Shown one piece after another: positions 1 to 10,666 of a stretch of DNA of 64,000 nt. The translations under genes were made by a program, and so were the position numbers. Source of the DNA: Spirochaetota bacterium. GTDB taxonomy: Bacteria > Spirochaetota > UBA4802 > JAFGJZ01. The first letter of the stretch is position 1. Every line of letters begins with the position of its first letter. The stretch is from the NCBI GenBank assembly GCA_016934935.1, contig JAFGRW010000106.1, positions 124,001-188,000 on the forward strand, in the 5' to 3' direction. The notes under the pieces were generated by a model, which was not told the DNA's origin, made no database searches, and saw only the letters and a program-made list of their open reading frames with translations.

Positions 1-1694
1 ACAGACGACGTGACCATGGTGGAGTGATTTTTGTTGTTTTGCGTGACGTCAGCGGCCTTCTTCAGGTTGTGACCGACGAATCCACTTCACCCGAGCAACT
101 TGCTGTTGCCGATAAACTTCGAAACGAATTTTGTATAGCGGTTAAGGGTACTGTTCGCAAACGTGATGAAGCAAATATCAACCCGAATATAAAAAACGGA
201 GATATAGAAATTGTTGCAAAAAGCATAGTAATTCTTAACGAGTCTGAAGTTCCACCGTTCATGCTTGACAGCCGTGAGCACATTCATGAAGAAATCAGAC
301 TCAAACACCGTTACCTTGATCTTCGTCGGGAGGAGATGCAGAAAACAATGATTGCCCGGCACAAGATTATGCAAGCAACGCGAAGATTTCTTACGGCTAA
401 TAACTTCATAGAAATAGAGACACCGACTTTAAATAAATCTACACCGGAAGGGGCACGGGATTTTCTTGTCCCATCACGCCTTCATGAAGGGCATTTTTAT
501 GCTCTGCCACAGTCACCTCAGCTTTTCAAACAGATATTAATGGTTTCAGGATTCGACCGGTATTTTAACATTGTTAAATGCTTTCGGGACGAGGATTTAC
601 GTAATGACCGTCAACCTGAATTTACTCAAATTGATATGGAATTGTCATTTGTTAACCCAAAAATGATAATGAATATAATTGAAGGATTACTGAAAGATAT
701 CGTTTCGGCAGCTGTTGAAAGAAAAATCGAGACTCCTTTCCCGGTGATCAGTTATAAAGAGGCAATGGAGCGCTTTGGAAAGGATGCGCCGGATATGCGG
801 TTTGGTTTCGAACTAGTAGATGTATCCGGTATACTCAAGGATTCAGAGTTTAAAGTATTCGCGAATAATATTAAAAACAGCGGTATCATAAAAGCTCTTC
901 CAATTGATATGGGAGATAAAATTTCCCGAAAGATGATTGATGATTACACTGAATGGGTTAAGATTTTCCGAGCCGGTGGATTACCAAACTTCAGATATAA
1001 CAATGGCGCATTTGAAGGTGGTATCGCTAAATTTCTTTCTGATAGTGAAAAAGAAGCCTTGAAGAAAGAACTTAATCTTGATGGCAATACGGTGGTATTC
1101 TTCGGTTGCGATAAGAAAAAAATTGTAAATGATGCTCTGGGAAATCTTCGTCTGAAAATAGCAAAAGAGCTCGATATAATTGATCAATCACTTCTCTCCT
1201 TTGTCTGGGTTGTGGATTTTCCATTGTTTGAATATGATGAAGAAGATAAGCGATTTTACGCGGTTCATCATCCATTTACGGCTCCGGTCGCGTCTGACCT
1301 TGCCAAGCTGGATAATCTTAAACCAGAGGATGTAGAAGAAATAACTTCTGATGCTTACGATATTGTTCTTAACGGAAGTGAAATTGGTGGAGGATCTATA
1401 AGGATCAACAATATAGATCTTCAGAAAAAAATATTCACCCTTTTGGGAATATCTGAAGAGGAAGCCCGTGAAAAATTCTCGTTTCTGCTGGAAGCACTAA
1501 AATATGGTGCTCCGCCTCACGGAGGTCTAGCATTAGGGCTTGACCGTATTGTAATGCTTTTACTTAATCGCGAATCTATTCGTGATGTTATCGCATTCCC
1601 TAAAACACAGAAAGGCCAGTGCATGATGAGTGAGGCTCCTTCTCCGGTTGATAAAAAGCAGTTACGTGAACTTTCACTTAAGATTATCGAATAA
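1..1694 (+). CDS. aspS: Aspartyl-tRNA synthetase, 5' end outside window
   Basis: Class II aminoacyl-tRNA synthetase that charges tRNA-Asp in the cytoplasm. The reading frame is open to base 1: upstream of the track's GTG it reads RRRDHGG and then [11 protein letters not shown], the usual end of the AspRS N-terminal OB fold, so the true start lies upstream and about 40 residues are missing. Seen are motif 2 ([20 protein letters not shown]), a bacterial GAD insertion in the middle, and motif 3 ([13 protein letters not shown]) followed by the family tail [13 protein letters not shown]. The insertion shows the bacterial type. Whether it also charges tRNA-Asn cannot be read from the sequence. Its TAA shares one base with the phoH ATG (TAATG), which suggests translational coupling. 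Confidence 0.97.
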   Translation, partial: RRRDHGGVIFVVLRDVSGLLQVVTDESTSPEQLAVADKLRNEFCIAVKGTVRKRDEANINPNIKNGDIEIVAKSIVILNESEVPPFMLDSREHIHEEIRLKHRYLDLRREEMQKTMIARHKIMQATRRFLTANNFIEIETPTLNKSTPEGARDFLVPSRLHEGHFYALPQSPQLFKQILMVSGFDRYFNIVKCFRDEDLRNDRQPEFTQIDMELSFVNPKMIMNIIEGLLKDIVSAAVERKIETPFPVISYKEAMERFGKDAPDMRFGFELVDVSGILKDSEFKVFANNIKNSGIIKALPIDMGDKISRKMIDDYTEWVKIFRAGGLPNFRYNNGAFEGGIAKFLSDSEKEALKKELNLDGNTVVFFGCDKKKIVNDALGNLRLKIAKELDIIDQSLLSFVWVVDFPLFEYDEEDKRFYAVHHPFTAPVASDLAKLDNLKPEDVEEITSDAYDIVLNGSEIGGGSIRINNIDLQKKIFTLLGISEEEAREKFSFLLEALKYGAPPHGGLALGLDRIVMLLLNRESIRDVIAFPKTQKGQCMMSEAPSPVDKKQLRELSLKIIE

Positions 1695-2659
1695 TGTCTG
1701 ATTTTGTCTTTGAAACAGATAACCGTGCGTTATATCAAAAAATATGCGGTTTTAAGGATCAGAATCTTGTTTCAATAGGTAATGCTTTAATGACTAGGTT
1801 AACCCCCCGGGGAAATTCAATTATTATCTCGGGGTCTAAGGAACATTGCATTATTGCCGAAAAAATGCTTCATGTAATGTCAGACTACCTTGAGGACAAA
1901 CCTGAAAACTACGAATTTGACAGATATGATCTGAAATATCTTGTAACTCTCGCAAAAAGCGGTGAAAAAATTAATTTTGCCGCGATTAACCGGCTAAAAA
2001 TTTATATACCTGAATCAAAAAAAAGTGTTTACCCCAAGTCTCTTAATCAGATACACTATCTCAGTGAAATAGACAAAAAAGCCGTAACCTTTGCAATTGG
2101 GCCTGCTGGAACCGGAAAAACATATCTTGCGGTTGCCGCGGCATTAAAAGAGTATTATAATGGCAATATAAGGCGTATTGTTTTGACAAGACCGGCAGTT
2201 GAGGCAGGTGAAAGCCTGGGGTTTCTTCCCGGAGATCTTGTTCAGAAGATAAACCCTTATCTTAGGCCGCTATATGATGCACTTTTTGACCTTGTTTCGT
2301 TCGAAAAAATCGAAGTAATGATCGAAAAAAACATTATTGAGATTGCTCCCCTGGCGTATATGCGGGGGCGAACCCTTAATGACGCTTTTATAATACTTGA
2401 TGAAGCTCAAAATACTACAGCTTCACAAATGAAAATGTTTTTGACCAGACTTGGAAACAATTCTAAAATGGTAATCTCTGGTGATATTACCCAGATTGAT
2501 ATAGAAAAACCCAAGCGTTCCGGACTTCTGCTTGTAAGAAAAATACTACGGAAGGTAAATGATGTCAGCTTCGTAGAGTTCAACTCAGAGGATATCTGCC
2601 GGCATCCTGTTGTCGAACAGATAATCAATGCATATGACGAATTTTCCGGAGAACATTAA
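1694..2659 (+). CDS. phoH: PhoH-like NTPase (PhoH/PhoL family)
   Basis: Cytoplasmic P-loop NTPase of the PhoH family, 321 residues, the usual size. The Walker A motif GPAGTGKTYLA lies near residue 136 and Walker B FIILDEAQN near residue 232, with the family string TRPAVEAGESLGFLPGD between them. The N-terminal 100 residues resemble the KH-like segment of this family. The order phoH, 7TM-HD hydrolase, ybeY is widespread in bacteria and links the gene to RNA metabolism and ribosome maturation; the exact substrate of PhoH remains unsettled. The start overlaps the aspS stop by one base and pgpH follows after a 9-base gap, so this is probably one operon. Confidence 0.93.
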   Translation: MSDFVFETDNRALYQKICGFKDQNLVSIGNALMTRLTPRGNSIIISGSKEHCIIAEKMLHVMSDYLEDKPENYEFDRYDLKYLVTLAKSGEKINFAAINRLKIYIPESKKSVYPKSLNQIHYLSEIDKKAVTFAIGPAGTGKTYLAVAAALKEYYNGNIRRIVLTRPAVEAGESLGFLPGDLVQKINPYLRPLYDALFDLVSFEKIEVMIEKNIIEIAPLAYMRGRTLNDAFIILDEAQNTTASQMKMFLTRLGNNSKMVISGDITQIDIEKPKRSGLLLVRKILRKVNDVSFVEFNSEDICRHPVVEQIINAYDEFSGEH

Positions 2660-2668
2660 AATCTGATA

Positions 2669-4939
2669 ATGAAATCATTATTGACACGTTCTTTTATACA
2701 GTTCTTCTATACTTTCAAAGACAGAAATATGCGCTTATCTCTTCTATTTGTAGTTTTTCTTATCGCAATTACCACGATTTATCTTTCTATAAGTAAATTC
2801 GGCATTACCTATGAGTATCAAATAGGCGATATCGCTACAGAAAATATTCGTGTACCTTGGGATATCACATATCTTCAAAAGCAGGAGACTGAAACCGAGA
2901 TAGAAAGGGTTATGGCTGCGGTTCCGCTGGTTTTTGATATGAACCGCAGTATTCTGCTGGATCGCATACAGCATATTAATTCTATTTTTTCACAGATCGA
3001 TGCTGTTGTTAACAGTGCGGACGGAAAAGCTATCAATGAAGACAGTGTTAAACTCGCTATTGTAAGAGACGGAATATCAACTCCGGACAAGTATCCTGAT
3101 AATGTGCTTCTCGCTTTTATACGATTCAAAGATATAGAATCGTTGCGTATTACCTCGATTAGAATCATAAATGATATTTATGAACGTGGTATACTCGAAG
3201 AGGAGTACAGCAACCCTCTTAAAATTAATAATCGAAACACAGTAGTACGCACTATTGGCGAAAACAACGAATATGTCGAAGAGCGGCGTTCTCTTGATAC
3301 CCTGCATTCTTTAAATTCAATTACAAAGGGGCTTAATGCCTTATGCTCTGAATATACCAGCGCCTTTCCCAAAAATCAGCAATGGGCCATATATCTTATG
3401 GTTAAAGAAAACATAGTTCAAAATGTCAGATTCAACAGAGAAGAGACAAAACGAAGACTTCAGCAGGCTGCCGACGATGTCGCTCCTGTTACAGGCATGC
3501 TTAAGAAGGGGCAGGTTGTTGTCAGGGAAGGTGACTCTGTGACCTCAGACTCTTTGAGGTTAATAAGTATATTAAATAAATATACATCTAAATTTAACAT
3601 AAAATATGTTGCAGGGATAATTCTTTTCCAGATCATATTTTATTTTATACTAACGTTTTTTTTAAAAGACTATGACAGACTTATCTATTTCAATTCCAAA
3701 TCTATGGCCGTTGTTACGATACTTCTTTTTGCCTTTTTCACCTATTCGTTTATTGCAGCAAGAACTATAGATTACCTTAATACTAATATGGTGTTTTCTT
3801 TATATCTTCCAATAACTTTTGTTACCATGATTGTTACAATTCTGTTCTCTGTACCACTGGCAATGATAACGGGGATTTATATTCTTTTCTTTGTTATGAT
3901 GATTACAGGTGCTGATTTTTCTGATCTTGCCATAACATTCAGTTCGGGGTTTCTTGGAATTTTTGCAGTGAAGACAATAGAAAAAAGGGTGGATTTTTTA
4001 AAAACCGGACTCCTTATCGGCATAGCCAATACAATGATTGTTTCGGCACTGGTTTTTATGAACAATATAGCAGAGGAGCAGTTCCCGGGCAATATACGCC
4101 TCTCCTTAATTTCCGGCTTTGTTAATTGTATTATTGTAATGGGTATTTTTCCCATATTTGAACATTTCTTCGGTTTAACTACAAGGTTTAAGCTTTATGA
4201 GCTTACAGATTTAAATGCACCTATTTTCAGGGAGATGTTAATCAAGGCTCCAGGAACATATAATCACTCGATACTTGTGGCAAATATGGCAGAAGCAGCT
4301 TGTAAGAAAATCGGGGCAAATTCGTTACTGGCAAGAGTGGGAAGCTATTATCATGATATTGGGAAATTGAAAAATCCTCATATTTATATCGAGAATATGA
4401 ATACCAAAGGGGCAGTCAATTATGCTCCTCACGTTTACTGCAGAAAAATTATAAATCATGTTAAAGAGGGTGTGAAACTGGCGAAAGAGCACGAAATTCC
4501 TCAGGACGTTATCGCATTTATAGAAGAGCATCATGGCAATTCCGTTATGACATTTTTTTATCATGAAGCACTTGATATGGCAAACAAGAGTAAAAAGAAG
4601 AATAAACCGAATGTCGATATTGATGATTTCAGATACCCGGGGCCAAAACCCAAAACCAAGGAAACTGCTATAGTTATGCTGGCCGATGCCATAGAGGCTG
4701 CTTCAAGATCAGTTGTTAAGCCTACAGAAGAAAAGCTCGAACAGCTTGTTTATAAAATTATTTCCGGTCGTTTAAATGACGGATCTCTTGATGATGCAGA
4801 TCTGAACATGAAAGAGTTAAGCGCCGTAAGGGATGGTTTTGTCTCTGTTCTCGCGGGAATATTCCATACAAGGATGAAATATCCTGACCAAAAAAGTATA
4901 AAAAATCTGGAAAAAAAAGTTAACGAGCATAAGAAGTGA
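2669..4939 (+). CDS. pgpH: 7TM-HD family phosphohydrolase (PgpH-type c-di-AMP phosphodiesterase)
   Basis: Inner-membrane HD-domain protein of 756 residues. One N-terminal membrane segment (about residues 23-42) is followed by an extracytoplasmic 7TMR-HDED-type domain to about residue 310. Then comes a block of seven hydrophobic segments (about 315-500) and a cytoplasmic HD domain. Metal-binding motifs visible are NHSILVANMAE near 531, YYHDIGKLKNP near 560, IEEHHGNS and VMLADAIEAA. Characterised relatives (PgpH of Listeria) hydrolyse c-di-AMP; assigning that substrate here is inference from family and architecture. No c-di-AMP cyclase gene is in the window. It sits between phoH and ybeY, its standard position. 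Confidence 0.92.
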   Translation: MKSLLTRSFIQFFYTFKDRNMRLSLLFVVFLIAITTIYLSISKFGITYEYQIGDIATENIRVPWDITYLQKQETETEIERVMAAVPLVFDMNRSILLDRIQHINSIFSQIDAVVNSADGKAINEDSVKLAIVRDGISTPDKYPDNVLLAFIRFKDIESLRITSIRIINDIYERGILEEEYSNPLKINNRNTVVRTIGENNEYVEERRSLDTLHSLNSITKGLNALCSEYTSAFPKNQQWAIYLMVKENIVQNVRFNREETKRRLQQAADDVAPVTGMLKKGQVVVREGDSVTSDSLRLISILNKYTSKFNIKYVAGIILFQIIFYFILTFFLKDYDRLIYFNSKSMAVVTILLFAFFTYSFIAARTIDYLNTNMVFSLYLPITFVTMIVTILFSVPLAMITGIYILFFVMMITGADFSDLAITFSSGFLGIFAVKTIEKRVDFLKTGLLIGIANTMIVSALVFMNNIAEEQFPGNIRLSLISGFVNCIIVMGIFPIFEHFFGLTTRFKLYELTDLNAPIFREMLIKAPGTYNHSILVANMAEAACKKIGANSLLARVGSYYHDIGKLKNPHIYIENMNTKGAVNYAPHVYCRKIINHVKEGVKLAKEHEIPQDVIAFIEEHHGNSVMTFFYHEALDMANKSKKKNKPNVDIDDFRYPGPKPKTKETAIVMLADAIEAASRSVVKPTEEKLEQLVYKIISGRLNDGSLDDADLNMKELSAVRDGFVSVLAGIFHTRMKYPDQKSIKNLEKKVNEHKK

Positions 4940-5400
4940 TGAATTTGTGCCAGATAGAAATCATGGATAATATTACGATTCCTTTTAATGGTATTGATGA
5001 TAGTTATATCAGTGAAGTTTCCGTTAAAATCATGGATATTCTGGAACTTAAAAATTGCGTTATAACTGTTATTCTCTGTAATAATTTGGAGATACAGAAA
5101 ATAAATTGTAACTATCGATTCAAAGATTATCCTACCGATGTTATATCATTTGCATACCGCGAAGAATCATTTCCCGGTGAAGACGACAGTGATTCTTCAG
5201 AGATGCTCGGTGATATTTTTTTGTCGCTTGAAAAGGCTTTGGAACAGTCAAAAGAGCTTGCCCACGATTTACAAACCGAAATTACAAGGCTTATGGTTCA
5301 CTCAATACTGCATCTTATTGGATACGATCATGAAACCGGATCAGATGACGAACAAATCATGTTCAAAAAAGAGGATGAGGTTATAGAAAAGCTTATCTGA
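4939..5400 (+). CDS. ybeY: Endoribonuclease / rRNA maturation factor YbeY
   Basis: Zinc-dependent endoribonuclease involved in 16S rRNA 3' maturation and ribosome quality control. The signature HSILHLIGYDH near residue 120 supplies the three zinc histidines; the usual HGxLHL has Ser in place of Gly. The family segment YPTDVISFAY (usually TDVLSF) is also present. The ORF track starts at an upstream GTG (4936). The ATG at 4939 shares one base with the pgpH stop (TGATG) and is preferred. It is the last gene of the aspS-phoH-pgpH-ybeY run; the phosphohexomutase gene converges on it with 35 bases between stops and no clear hairpin. Confidence 0.95.
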   Translation: MNLCQIEIMDNITIPFNGIDDSYISEVSVKIMDILELKNCVITVILCNNLEIQKINCNYRFKDYPTDVISFAYREESFPGEDDSDSSEMLGDIFLSLEKALEQSKELAHDLQTEITRLMVHSILHLIGYDHETGSDDEQIMFKKEDEVIEKLI

Positions 5401-5435
5401 TTTTTTGAATATTGAACCTGTATTTTTCTAAATAT

Positions 5436-7181
5436 TTACAAAGAATCAATTCTGTTTTGAATAAATTGCATAATGTTGCAAACCGAGTTTTCAGCACTTT
5501 CTTTTGAATAACTTATATCATTTTCTGTTGTCTTAGTAACCGCTGATATGTAAAACTTTATTTTAGGTTCAGTGCCGGATGGACGAATGGCGAAAGAGGA
5601 TCCGTCAGTATAATGATATTGAAGTACGTCAGATACAGGGAAGCCATTTAGGGTCGAGCTTTTACCGGTAATTATGTTGGTCTCAGTTTGTTTATGATAA
5701 TCCTTAACAGTTTCAAGATCCTTGCCGTCGACCTGATATGGGGGATCATTTCTGAAATTTTCCATAATCGTTTTTATTTTTCCTGCTCCATCTGCTCCTT
5801 CTAATACTATATAACGCATCTGTTCACAGTAATATCCATGTTTCAAATAAATCTGATTAAGACGATCAAGAAGGTTTAAACCTTTCAGTCTGTATTTTTC
5901 CGCCATTTCGCATACAAGAAGAGTGGAAGAAACGGCATCTTTATCTCTGACATAATCTATTGCAAGATAACCGTAGCTTTCTTCGCAACCGAAAACAAAA
6001 TTATCATTATGGCTGTGCTCAAAATCACGCATCAGGGCTCCGATCCATTTAAAGCCCGTTAAAACATCATATATTTTCACTGAATAAAAATCACAAACTG
6101 CTCTAAGTAGTTCAGTTGTAATGATAGTTTTTATTATAGCTGTCTTACCATCTATTTTGTTTTGTTCATATAAATTTGCAAGAATATAGTCACACAAAAG
6201 AACTGCAAGCTGATTTCCACTTAACAGCACATATTCTTCATTCTGTTTCACTCCAACACCAATTCTGTCTGCATCAGGATCAGTTGCCAGTATTATATCC
6301 GCGTTAAAAGCCTTTCCGTCTCTGATCGCAAGACTCATTGCCTCTTTCTCTTCCGGGTTGGGGTATCTGACTGTTGGAAAATTCCCGTCTGGTTTTTCCT
6401 GTTCATTGACAATGTGAACATTCATGAATCCGGCATTTGAAAGCAGTTCCGGTATAATTGTGATTCCGCTTCCATGAATTGGTGAATAGACAATATTGAT
6501 TTTTTTCTCTTCCGGTTTTGAGAGTGATTCAATTACTCTCTGCTTATATTCTTTACGAATATCATCTCCAATAATATTAATATGTTTGTTATCTATAGAG
6601 TGAGAAAAATCGGCTCGTTTTATTGATTCGATGCTGTCAATTTTTGATATTTCGCTAATTATATCACTGTCCTGTGGAGGAACAATCTGGCAACCGTCAC
6701 TGCTGTACACTTTATATCCATTGTACTCGGGCGGATTGTGGCTTGCGGTAATTACAACTCCAGCGGCAGCCGAGAGACTGCGTATGGCAAATGAACAGAG
6801 TGGAACTGGTGTAAGTTTGTCAAATAGGTAAGACTTAATGCCGTTTCCGGCAAGTACTGATGCGGTTTCTTCGGCGAATTCTTTGGAATAGTTACGTGAA
6901 TCATAGGCAATAACCACTCCCATATCGGCCAGATTGTTTTTTAAAAGGTAAACTGCAAGTCCCTGTGTCGCTAGACCAACTGTGTAGCGATTCATCCTGT
7001 TGCTTCCGGCACCGATTTTACCCCTTAAACCTCCTGTACCGAAGCTAAGATTACGATAGAACCTGTCTTCAAGTTCTTTTAGGTTATTATCTGATAATAA
7101 TATTTCTATCTCTTTTCGAGTTTCATTGTCATAGGGGCTTTTAGTCCAGGCAATAGCCTTGCTTGATATGTTTTCTTTCAT
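5436..7181 (-). CDS. Phosphohexomutase (phosphoglucomutase/phosphomannomutase)
   Basis: Alpha-D-phosphohexomutase of 581 residues, the size of the PgcA/PGM2-like branch that interconverts hexose 1- and 6-phosphates. All four active-site elements are present: phosphoserine loop VVITASHNPPEYNGYK near residue 144, metal loop DPDADRIGVG near 300, sugar loop GCEESYGY near 398 and phosphate loop RPSGTEPKIKFY near 534. It is therefore probably active; glucose versus mannose preference cannot be decided from the sequence. It is a single gene, transcribed away from tilS and convergent with ybeY. A TTGACA-like promoter lies upstream. Confidence 0.93.
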   Translation of the reverse strand: MKENISSKAIAWTKSPYDNETRKEIEILLSDNNLKELEDRFYRNLSFGTGGLRGKIGAGSNRMNRYTVGLATQGLAVYLLKNNLADMGVVIAYDSRNYSKEFAEETASVLAGNGIKSYLFDKLTPVPLCSFAIRSLSAAAGVVITASHNPPEYNGYKVYSSDGCQIVPPQDSDIISEISKIDSIESIKRADFSHSIDNKHINIIGDDIRKEYKQRVIESLSKPEEKKINIVYSPIHGSGITIIPELLSNAGFMNVHIVNEQEKPDGNFPTVRYPNPEEKEAMSLAIRDGKAFNADIILATDPDADRIGVGVKQNEEYVLLSGNQLAVLLCDYILANLYEQNKIDGKTAIIKTIITTELLRAVCDFYSVKIYDVLTGFKWIGALMRDFEHSHNDNFVFGCEESYGYLAIDYVRDKDAVSSTLLVCEMAEKYRLKGLNLLDRLNQIYLKHGYYCEQMRYIVLEGADGAGKIKTIMENFRNDPPYQVDGKDLETVKDYHKQTETNIITGKSSTLNGFPVSDVLQYHYTDGSSFAIRPSGTEPKIKFYISAVTKTTENDISYSKESAENSVCNIMQFIQNRIDSL

Positions 7182-7246
7182 TGTCTACCGTTTAATTACT
7201 GGTCTTTTTGTCGAAATAATATGGTTAGAAAAATTGACAGACCCAT

Positions 7247-7276
7247 TATTAATCATTGTTTTATCAAGGCTGTCAA
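7247..7276 (-). promoter_or_regulatory. Possible sigma-70-type promoter for the phosphohexomutase gene
   Basis: On the minus strand a perfect TTGACA (7276-7271) is followed after 18 bases by TTAATA (7252-7247). This lies about 65 bases before the start codon. The -10 match is imperfect and the region is AT-rich, so this is only a candidate. Confidence 0.35.
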
Positions 7277-7360
7277 ATAGAAAACATTAGTTGACTCATT
7301 TGTCCATAGTGCAAGAATAATTTGTTAAGATAAAAGAGAATCGACACCTTGGAGAACTAC

Positions 7361-8746
7361 ATGGGTATTAATAATCCCGTAGCATGTGAAAAACTGAAGG
7401 TCTTTTTTGATAAATATTGTGACGGAGCTTCAGGAAAATCATTTTTAATCGCAATTTCCGGCGGAAAAGACAGTATGGTTTTGGCACATCTCATGTTGGA
7501 TATACGCAAAAAAGTCGACTGTGAGCTTCATGCTTTCCATCTGGATCACAATACGCGCAATGGTGAATCTGAAAAAGACGCAATATTTGTACAAGGGTAT
7601 TGTGATGAAAATAGAATTACATACCATGGGGAAAAACATGTTTTTAATAACAGCTCGAATTTTGAAGAACAAGCCCGAATCGTAAGATATAATTGTATAG
7701 AAAAATTGCTGGAAAAATACAAAATTGATTTCGCGCTTACTGCGCATACTTTATCAGATTCCATTGAAACTGTTTTAATGCGTATATTCAGGGGAACTTC
7801 TGTTCATGGTTTGCAGGGAATACCGGTGAAGCGTAAAAGATATCTTAGACCGCTTCTCCATTATAACACTGATGAGATAATGGATTATGCTGACAGAAAC
7901 CATATTGTTTACCGTCATGATTACTCAAATGAAGCATGTGATTACGACCGCAATTTTATAAGAAACAGAGTTATTCCTCTCATCGAGACGCGATTTCCCC
8001 TTGAAAGTTCTGTTAAAGGACTTATTTCAAGCGCGGTTGATACTTCTGATCTTATAATTAAAGCAATAAAGAGAGATATTGAATATCGTTATGAAAATGA
8101 TTCAGTTGTTCTTAAAAAGTTTAACGGTATGGATGATCTATCTCAATTTAAACATACCTTTGCATTTCTGATTAGAGATGTTTTAAACATGAAAATAACT
8201 TCTTCTCTCTTGTCTGAACTATACCGTAATTATATTGTTAATAAGACACATCTTACAATTTATAAAAATAATGAATTAGAGATAAAAAAAACATTATTGA
8301 ATAATGAGCCGGTAATCATTTTTAGTAAGGGTTTTAATAATAGTTCAGAAATTCGACCTTCGGTCGTATCCGCAAAAATAATTAACAGATTTTCAGTTTG
8401 TTATTCTAACAAAGATTATTTTGTACGTTTGTGTGATTATGATCAAAACAAAGAGGTGGAAGATGGTGTTGTGCTGGCCTTTAATAATCAAAAAGAACTG
8501 ATTTTAAGACCCCGTATCCCTGGAGACAGGATATGTCACAATAAAATGACTGTTAAGCTTAAGAAAATTTGTATAAATCTCAAGATGTCGGCTGAACAGA
8601 AAAACCGGGTGATTGTCGTAACACTTGATAATAAGGTTGCCGCCTTCATATTTGACCCTTATCTTGATAATTATATGATTGATGACTCATTTTTAACTTT
8701 TGATAAAACTAAAAAAATACTTGCCATCAACTGTCGGCAAAAATAG
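7361..8746 (+). CDS. tilS: tRNA(Ile)-lysidine synthase
   Basis: ATP-dependent enzyme that modifies C34 of the tRNA-Ile CAU anticodon to lysidine; essential for AUA decoding. The PP-loop SGGKDSMVLAH is near residue 32, followed by the family motifs HLDHNTR and FRGTSVHGLQGIP. The C-terminal part includes LRPRIPGDR, the start of the TilS C-terminal tRNA-binding domain. The track begins at a TTG (7349), but the GGAG at 7351-7354 is spaced correctly for the ATG at 7361, giving 461 residues. ftsH follows after 81 bases, a common neighbour of tilS. Confidence 0.95.
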   Translation: MGINNPVACEKLKVFFDKYCDGASGKSFLIAISGGKDSMVLAHLMLDIRKKVDCELHAFHLDHNTRNGESEKDAIFVQGYCDENRITYHGEKHVFNNSSNFEEQARIVRYNCIEKLLEKYKIDFALTAHTLSDSIETVLMRIFRGTSVHGLQGIPVKRKRYLRPLLHYNTDEIMDYADRNHIVYRHDYSNEACDYDRNFIRNRVIPLIETRFPLESSVKGLISSAVDTSDLIIKAIKRDIEYRYENDSVVLKKFNGMDDLSQFKHTFAFLIRDVLNMKITSSLLSELYRNYIVNKTHLTIYKNNELEIKKTLLNNEPVIIFSKGFNNSSEIRPSVVSAKIINRFSVCYSNKDYFVRLCDYDQNKEVEDGVVLAFNNQKELILRPRIPGDRICHNKMTVKLKKICINLKMSAEQKNRVIVVTLDNKVAAFIFDPYLDNYMIDDSFLTFDKTKKILAINCRQK

Positions 8747-8827
8747 AAGTAAAGCTTTAGCGTCACTTTTCTCTGTTTTTTTTAAAAAAAGGGATATATT
8801 GACATTATAATCACTCAGGAGTTATTA

Positions 8828-10651
8828 ATGAATAATACTGTCAAACAGCTGTCTCTGGTCGCAATCATTATTCTTCTTGGCTATTTTATATATACGCAGG
8901 TATCTACCATAAAAACTGATGTCGCCAAGGTACCTTATTCCCAGTTTATAGAAAGGCTCAATGATAATTCTGTACTATCGGCAAAGATATTTCAGAATAA
9001 TACAATTAAGGGTAAATATATTTCCAATGGAAAAGAGCTGGAGTACGAAACAATAATTCCCTATCAGGATCCATATATTGTGCAAGATCTGCTTAAGCAA
9101 GGTGTTGAGCTTGAGGGACAGGCTCCAGACGAAAATCAGTTTCTGAAATCCATTCTTGGTTTTTTGCCATGGCTATTGTTTATCGGTTTTTTCTGGTTTA
9201 TCATGATGCGTCAGGTTCAGTCTACTGGAAACAAGGCTATGTCTTTTGGCAAGAGCAGAGCCAAGTTAAATGCAGAAACAACTAAAAAGGTTACCTTCGA
9301 AGATGTTGCGGGTGTTGAAGAGGCAAAAGATGAACTATCTGAAGTAGTTGATTTTCTGAAAACTCCCGAAAAATTCAGCAAAATCGGCGCACGAATTCCT
9401 AAAGGTATTCTGCTGATGGGCCCTCCGGGAACAGGTAAAACTCTTCTTGCACGAGCAATTGCCGGTGAAGCTGGTGTAAAATTTTTCTCTATTTCAGGTT
9501 CGGATTTTGTAGAGATGTTTGTTGGCGTTGGAGCTTCGCGTGTTCGTGATCTTTTTGAACAGGGAAAAAAGAATGCTCCGTGTATTATTTTTGTGGATGA
9601 AATTGACGCTGTGGGCAGGCTGCGTGGTGCTGGTCTTGGCGGAGGTCATGATGAAAGGGAGCAGACCCTTAACCAGCTGCTTGTCGAAATGGACGGTTTT
9701 GAATCTAATGAAGGTGTAATTATTGTAGCAGCTACAAACAGGCCGGATGTTCTTGACCCGGCACTATTGAGACCAGGGCGGTTCGATCGTCAGGTCGTTG
9801 TAGATGTGCCGGATATACGCGGGCGTGAAAAGATTCTGGCAGTACATTCTAGAAATATTCCTATGGAAAAAGATGTTGATCTGAAAACAATAGCTAAAGG
9901 TACGCCCGGTTTTACAGGAGCAGATCTGGCAAATCTTGTGAACGAAGGGGCGCTTGTGGCAGCGCGTAACGATAAGACCCGTGTCGGCATGCACGAGCTT
10001 GAAGAGGCTAAAGACAAGGTATTAATGGGTCCTGAGCGCAAATCAATGATTCTTTCTGACGAGGAAAAACGAATTACGGCCTATCATGAGGCTGGGCATG
10101 CCTTAATTGGTCATCATTTGATGAAGCAGGATACAATACATAAGGTAACAATCATTCCACGCGGACGTGCTTTGGGTTTAACAATGCATTTGCCTGAAGA
10201 AGAGAAGCATAATTATACACGTCAATACTGGCTGAATATGATCTCTTTTCTTTTTGGAGGACATGTCGCCGAAAAACTTGTTTTTAACGAAACAACTACT
10301 GGATCGAGTAACGATATAGAGCGCGCGACAACCATCGCCAGGCGCATGATATGTGAGTGGGGTATGAGCGACCGTTTTGGGCCAATGGCTATGGGAAAAC
10401 GAAATGATCAACCGTTTATAGGTCGTGATATGGGCCATGACAGGGATTACAGTGAAGCTACTGCTCAAGCAATTGATGAAGAGGTTCTTAAAATTCTTCA
10501 GGAGCGCGAAAAAGAGGCTACAAGGGTTATTGAAACTGAAAAAGTGGTTTTTGAAAAAATGGCAGAGTATCTTATTGAAAGAGAGACTCTTAATTCACAG
10601 GAACTTAAACTAATTTTTGACGGAGAATCTTTACCTCCTCTGGACGAATAA
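8828..10651 (+). CDS. ftsH: ATP-dependent zinc metalloprotease FtsH
   Basis: Membrane-anchored AAA+ protease that degrades misassembled membrane proteins and regulatory substrates. Order of parts: TM1 (about 5-24), short periplasmic domain, TM2 (about 108-127), AAA module with Walker A GPPGTGKT near 197, Walker [10 protein letters not shown] and the second region of homology. The M41 protease domain follows with the zinc motif HEAGH near 420 and the third-ligand region SNDIERAT. Length 607 is typical. A good AGGAG lies seven bases before the ATG, and a TATAAT-like hexamer near 8806 may mark its own promoter, without a clear -35. Confidence 0.97.
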   Translation: MNNTVKQLSLVAIIILLGYFIYTQVSTIKTDVAKVPYSQFIERLNDNSVLSAKIFQNNTIKGKYISNGKELEYETIIPYQDPYIVQDLLKQGVELEGQAPDENQFLKSILGFLPWLLFIGFFWFIMMRQVQSTGNKAMSFGKSRAKLNAETTKKVTFEDVAGVEEAKDELSEVVDFLKTPEKFSKIGARIPKGILLMGPPGTGKTLLARAIAGEAGVKFFSISGSDFVEMFVGVGASRVRDLFEQGKKNAPCIIFVDEIDAVGRLRGAGLGGGHDEREQTLNQLLVEMDGFESNEGVIIVAATNRPDVLDPALLRPGRFDRQVVVDVPDIRGREKILAVHSRNIPMEKDVDLKTIAKGTPGFTGADLANLVNEGALVAARNDKTRVGMHELEEAKDKVLMGPERKSMILSDEEKRITAYHEAGHALIGHHLMKQDTIHKVTIIPRGRALGLTMHLPEEEKHNYTRQYWLNMISFLFGGHVAEKLVFNETTTGSSNDIERATTIARRMICEWGMSDRFGPMAMGKRNDQPFIGRDMGHDRDYSEATAQAIDEEVLKILQEREKEATRVIETEKVVFEKMAEYLIERETLNSQELKLIFDGESLPPLDE

Positions 10652-10666
10652 ACGGGATAATTGCCG

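Noticed and set aside
8775-8805. T8A7 run before ftsH as a terminator of tilS.
   Set aside because: The run is AT-only with no GC stem; a stable hairpin is not supported.
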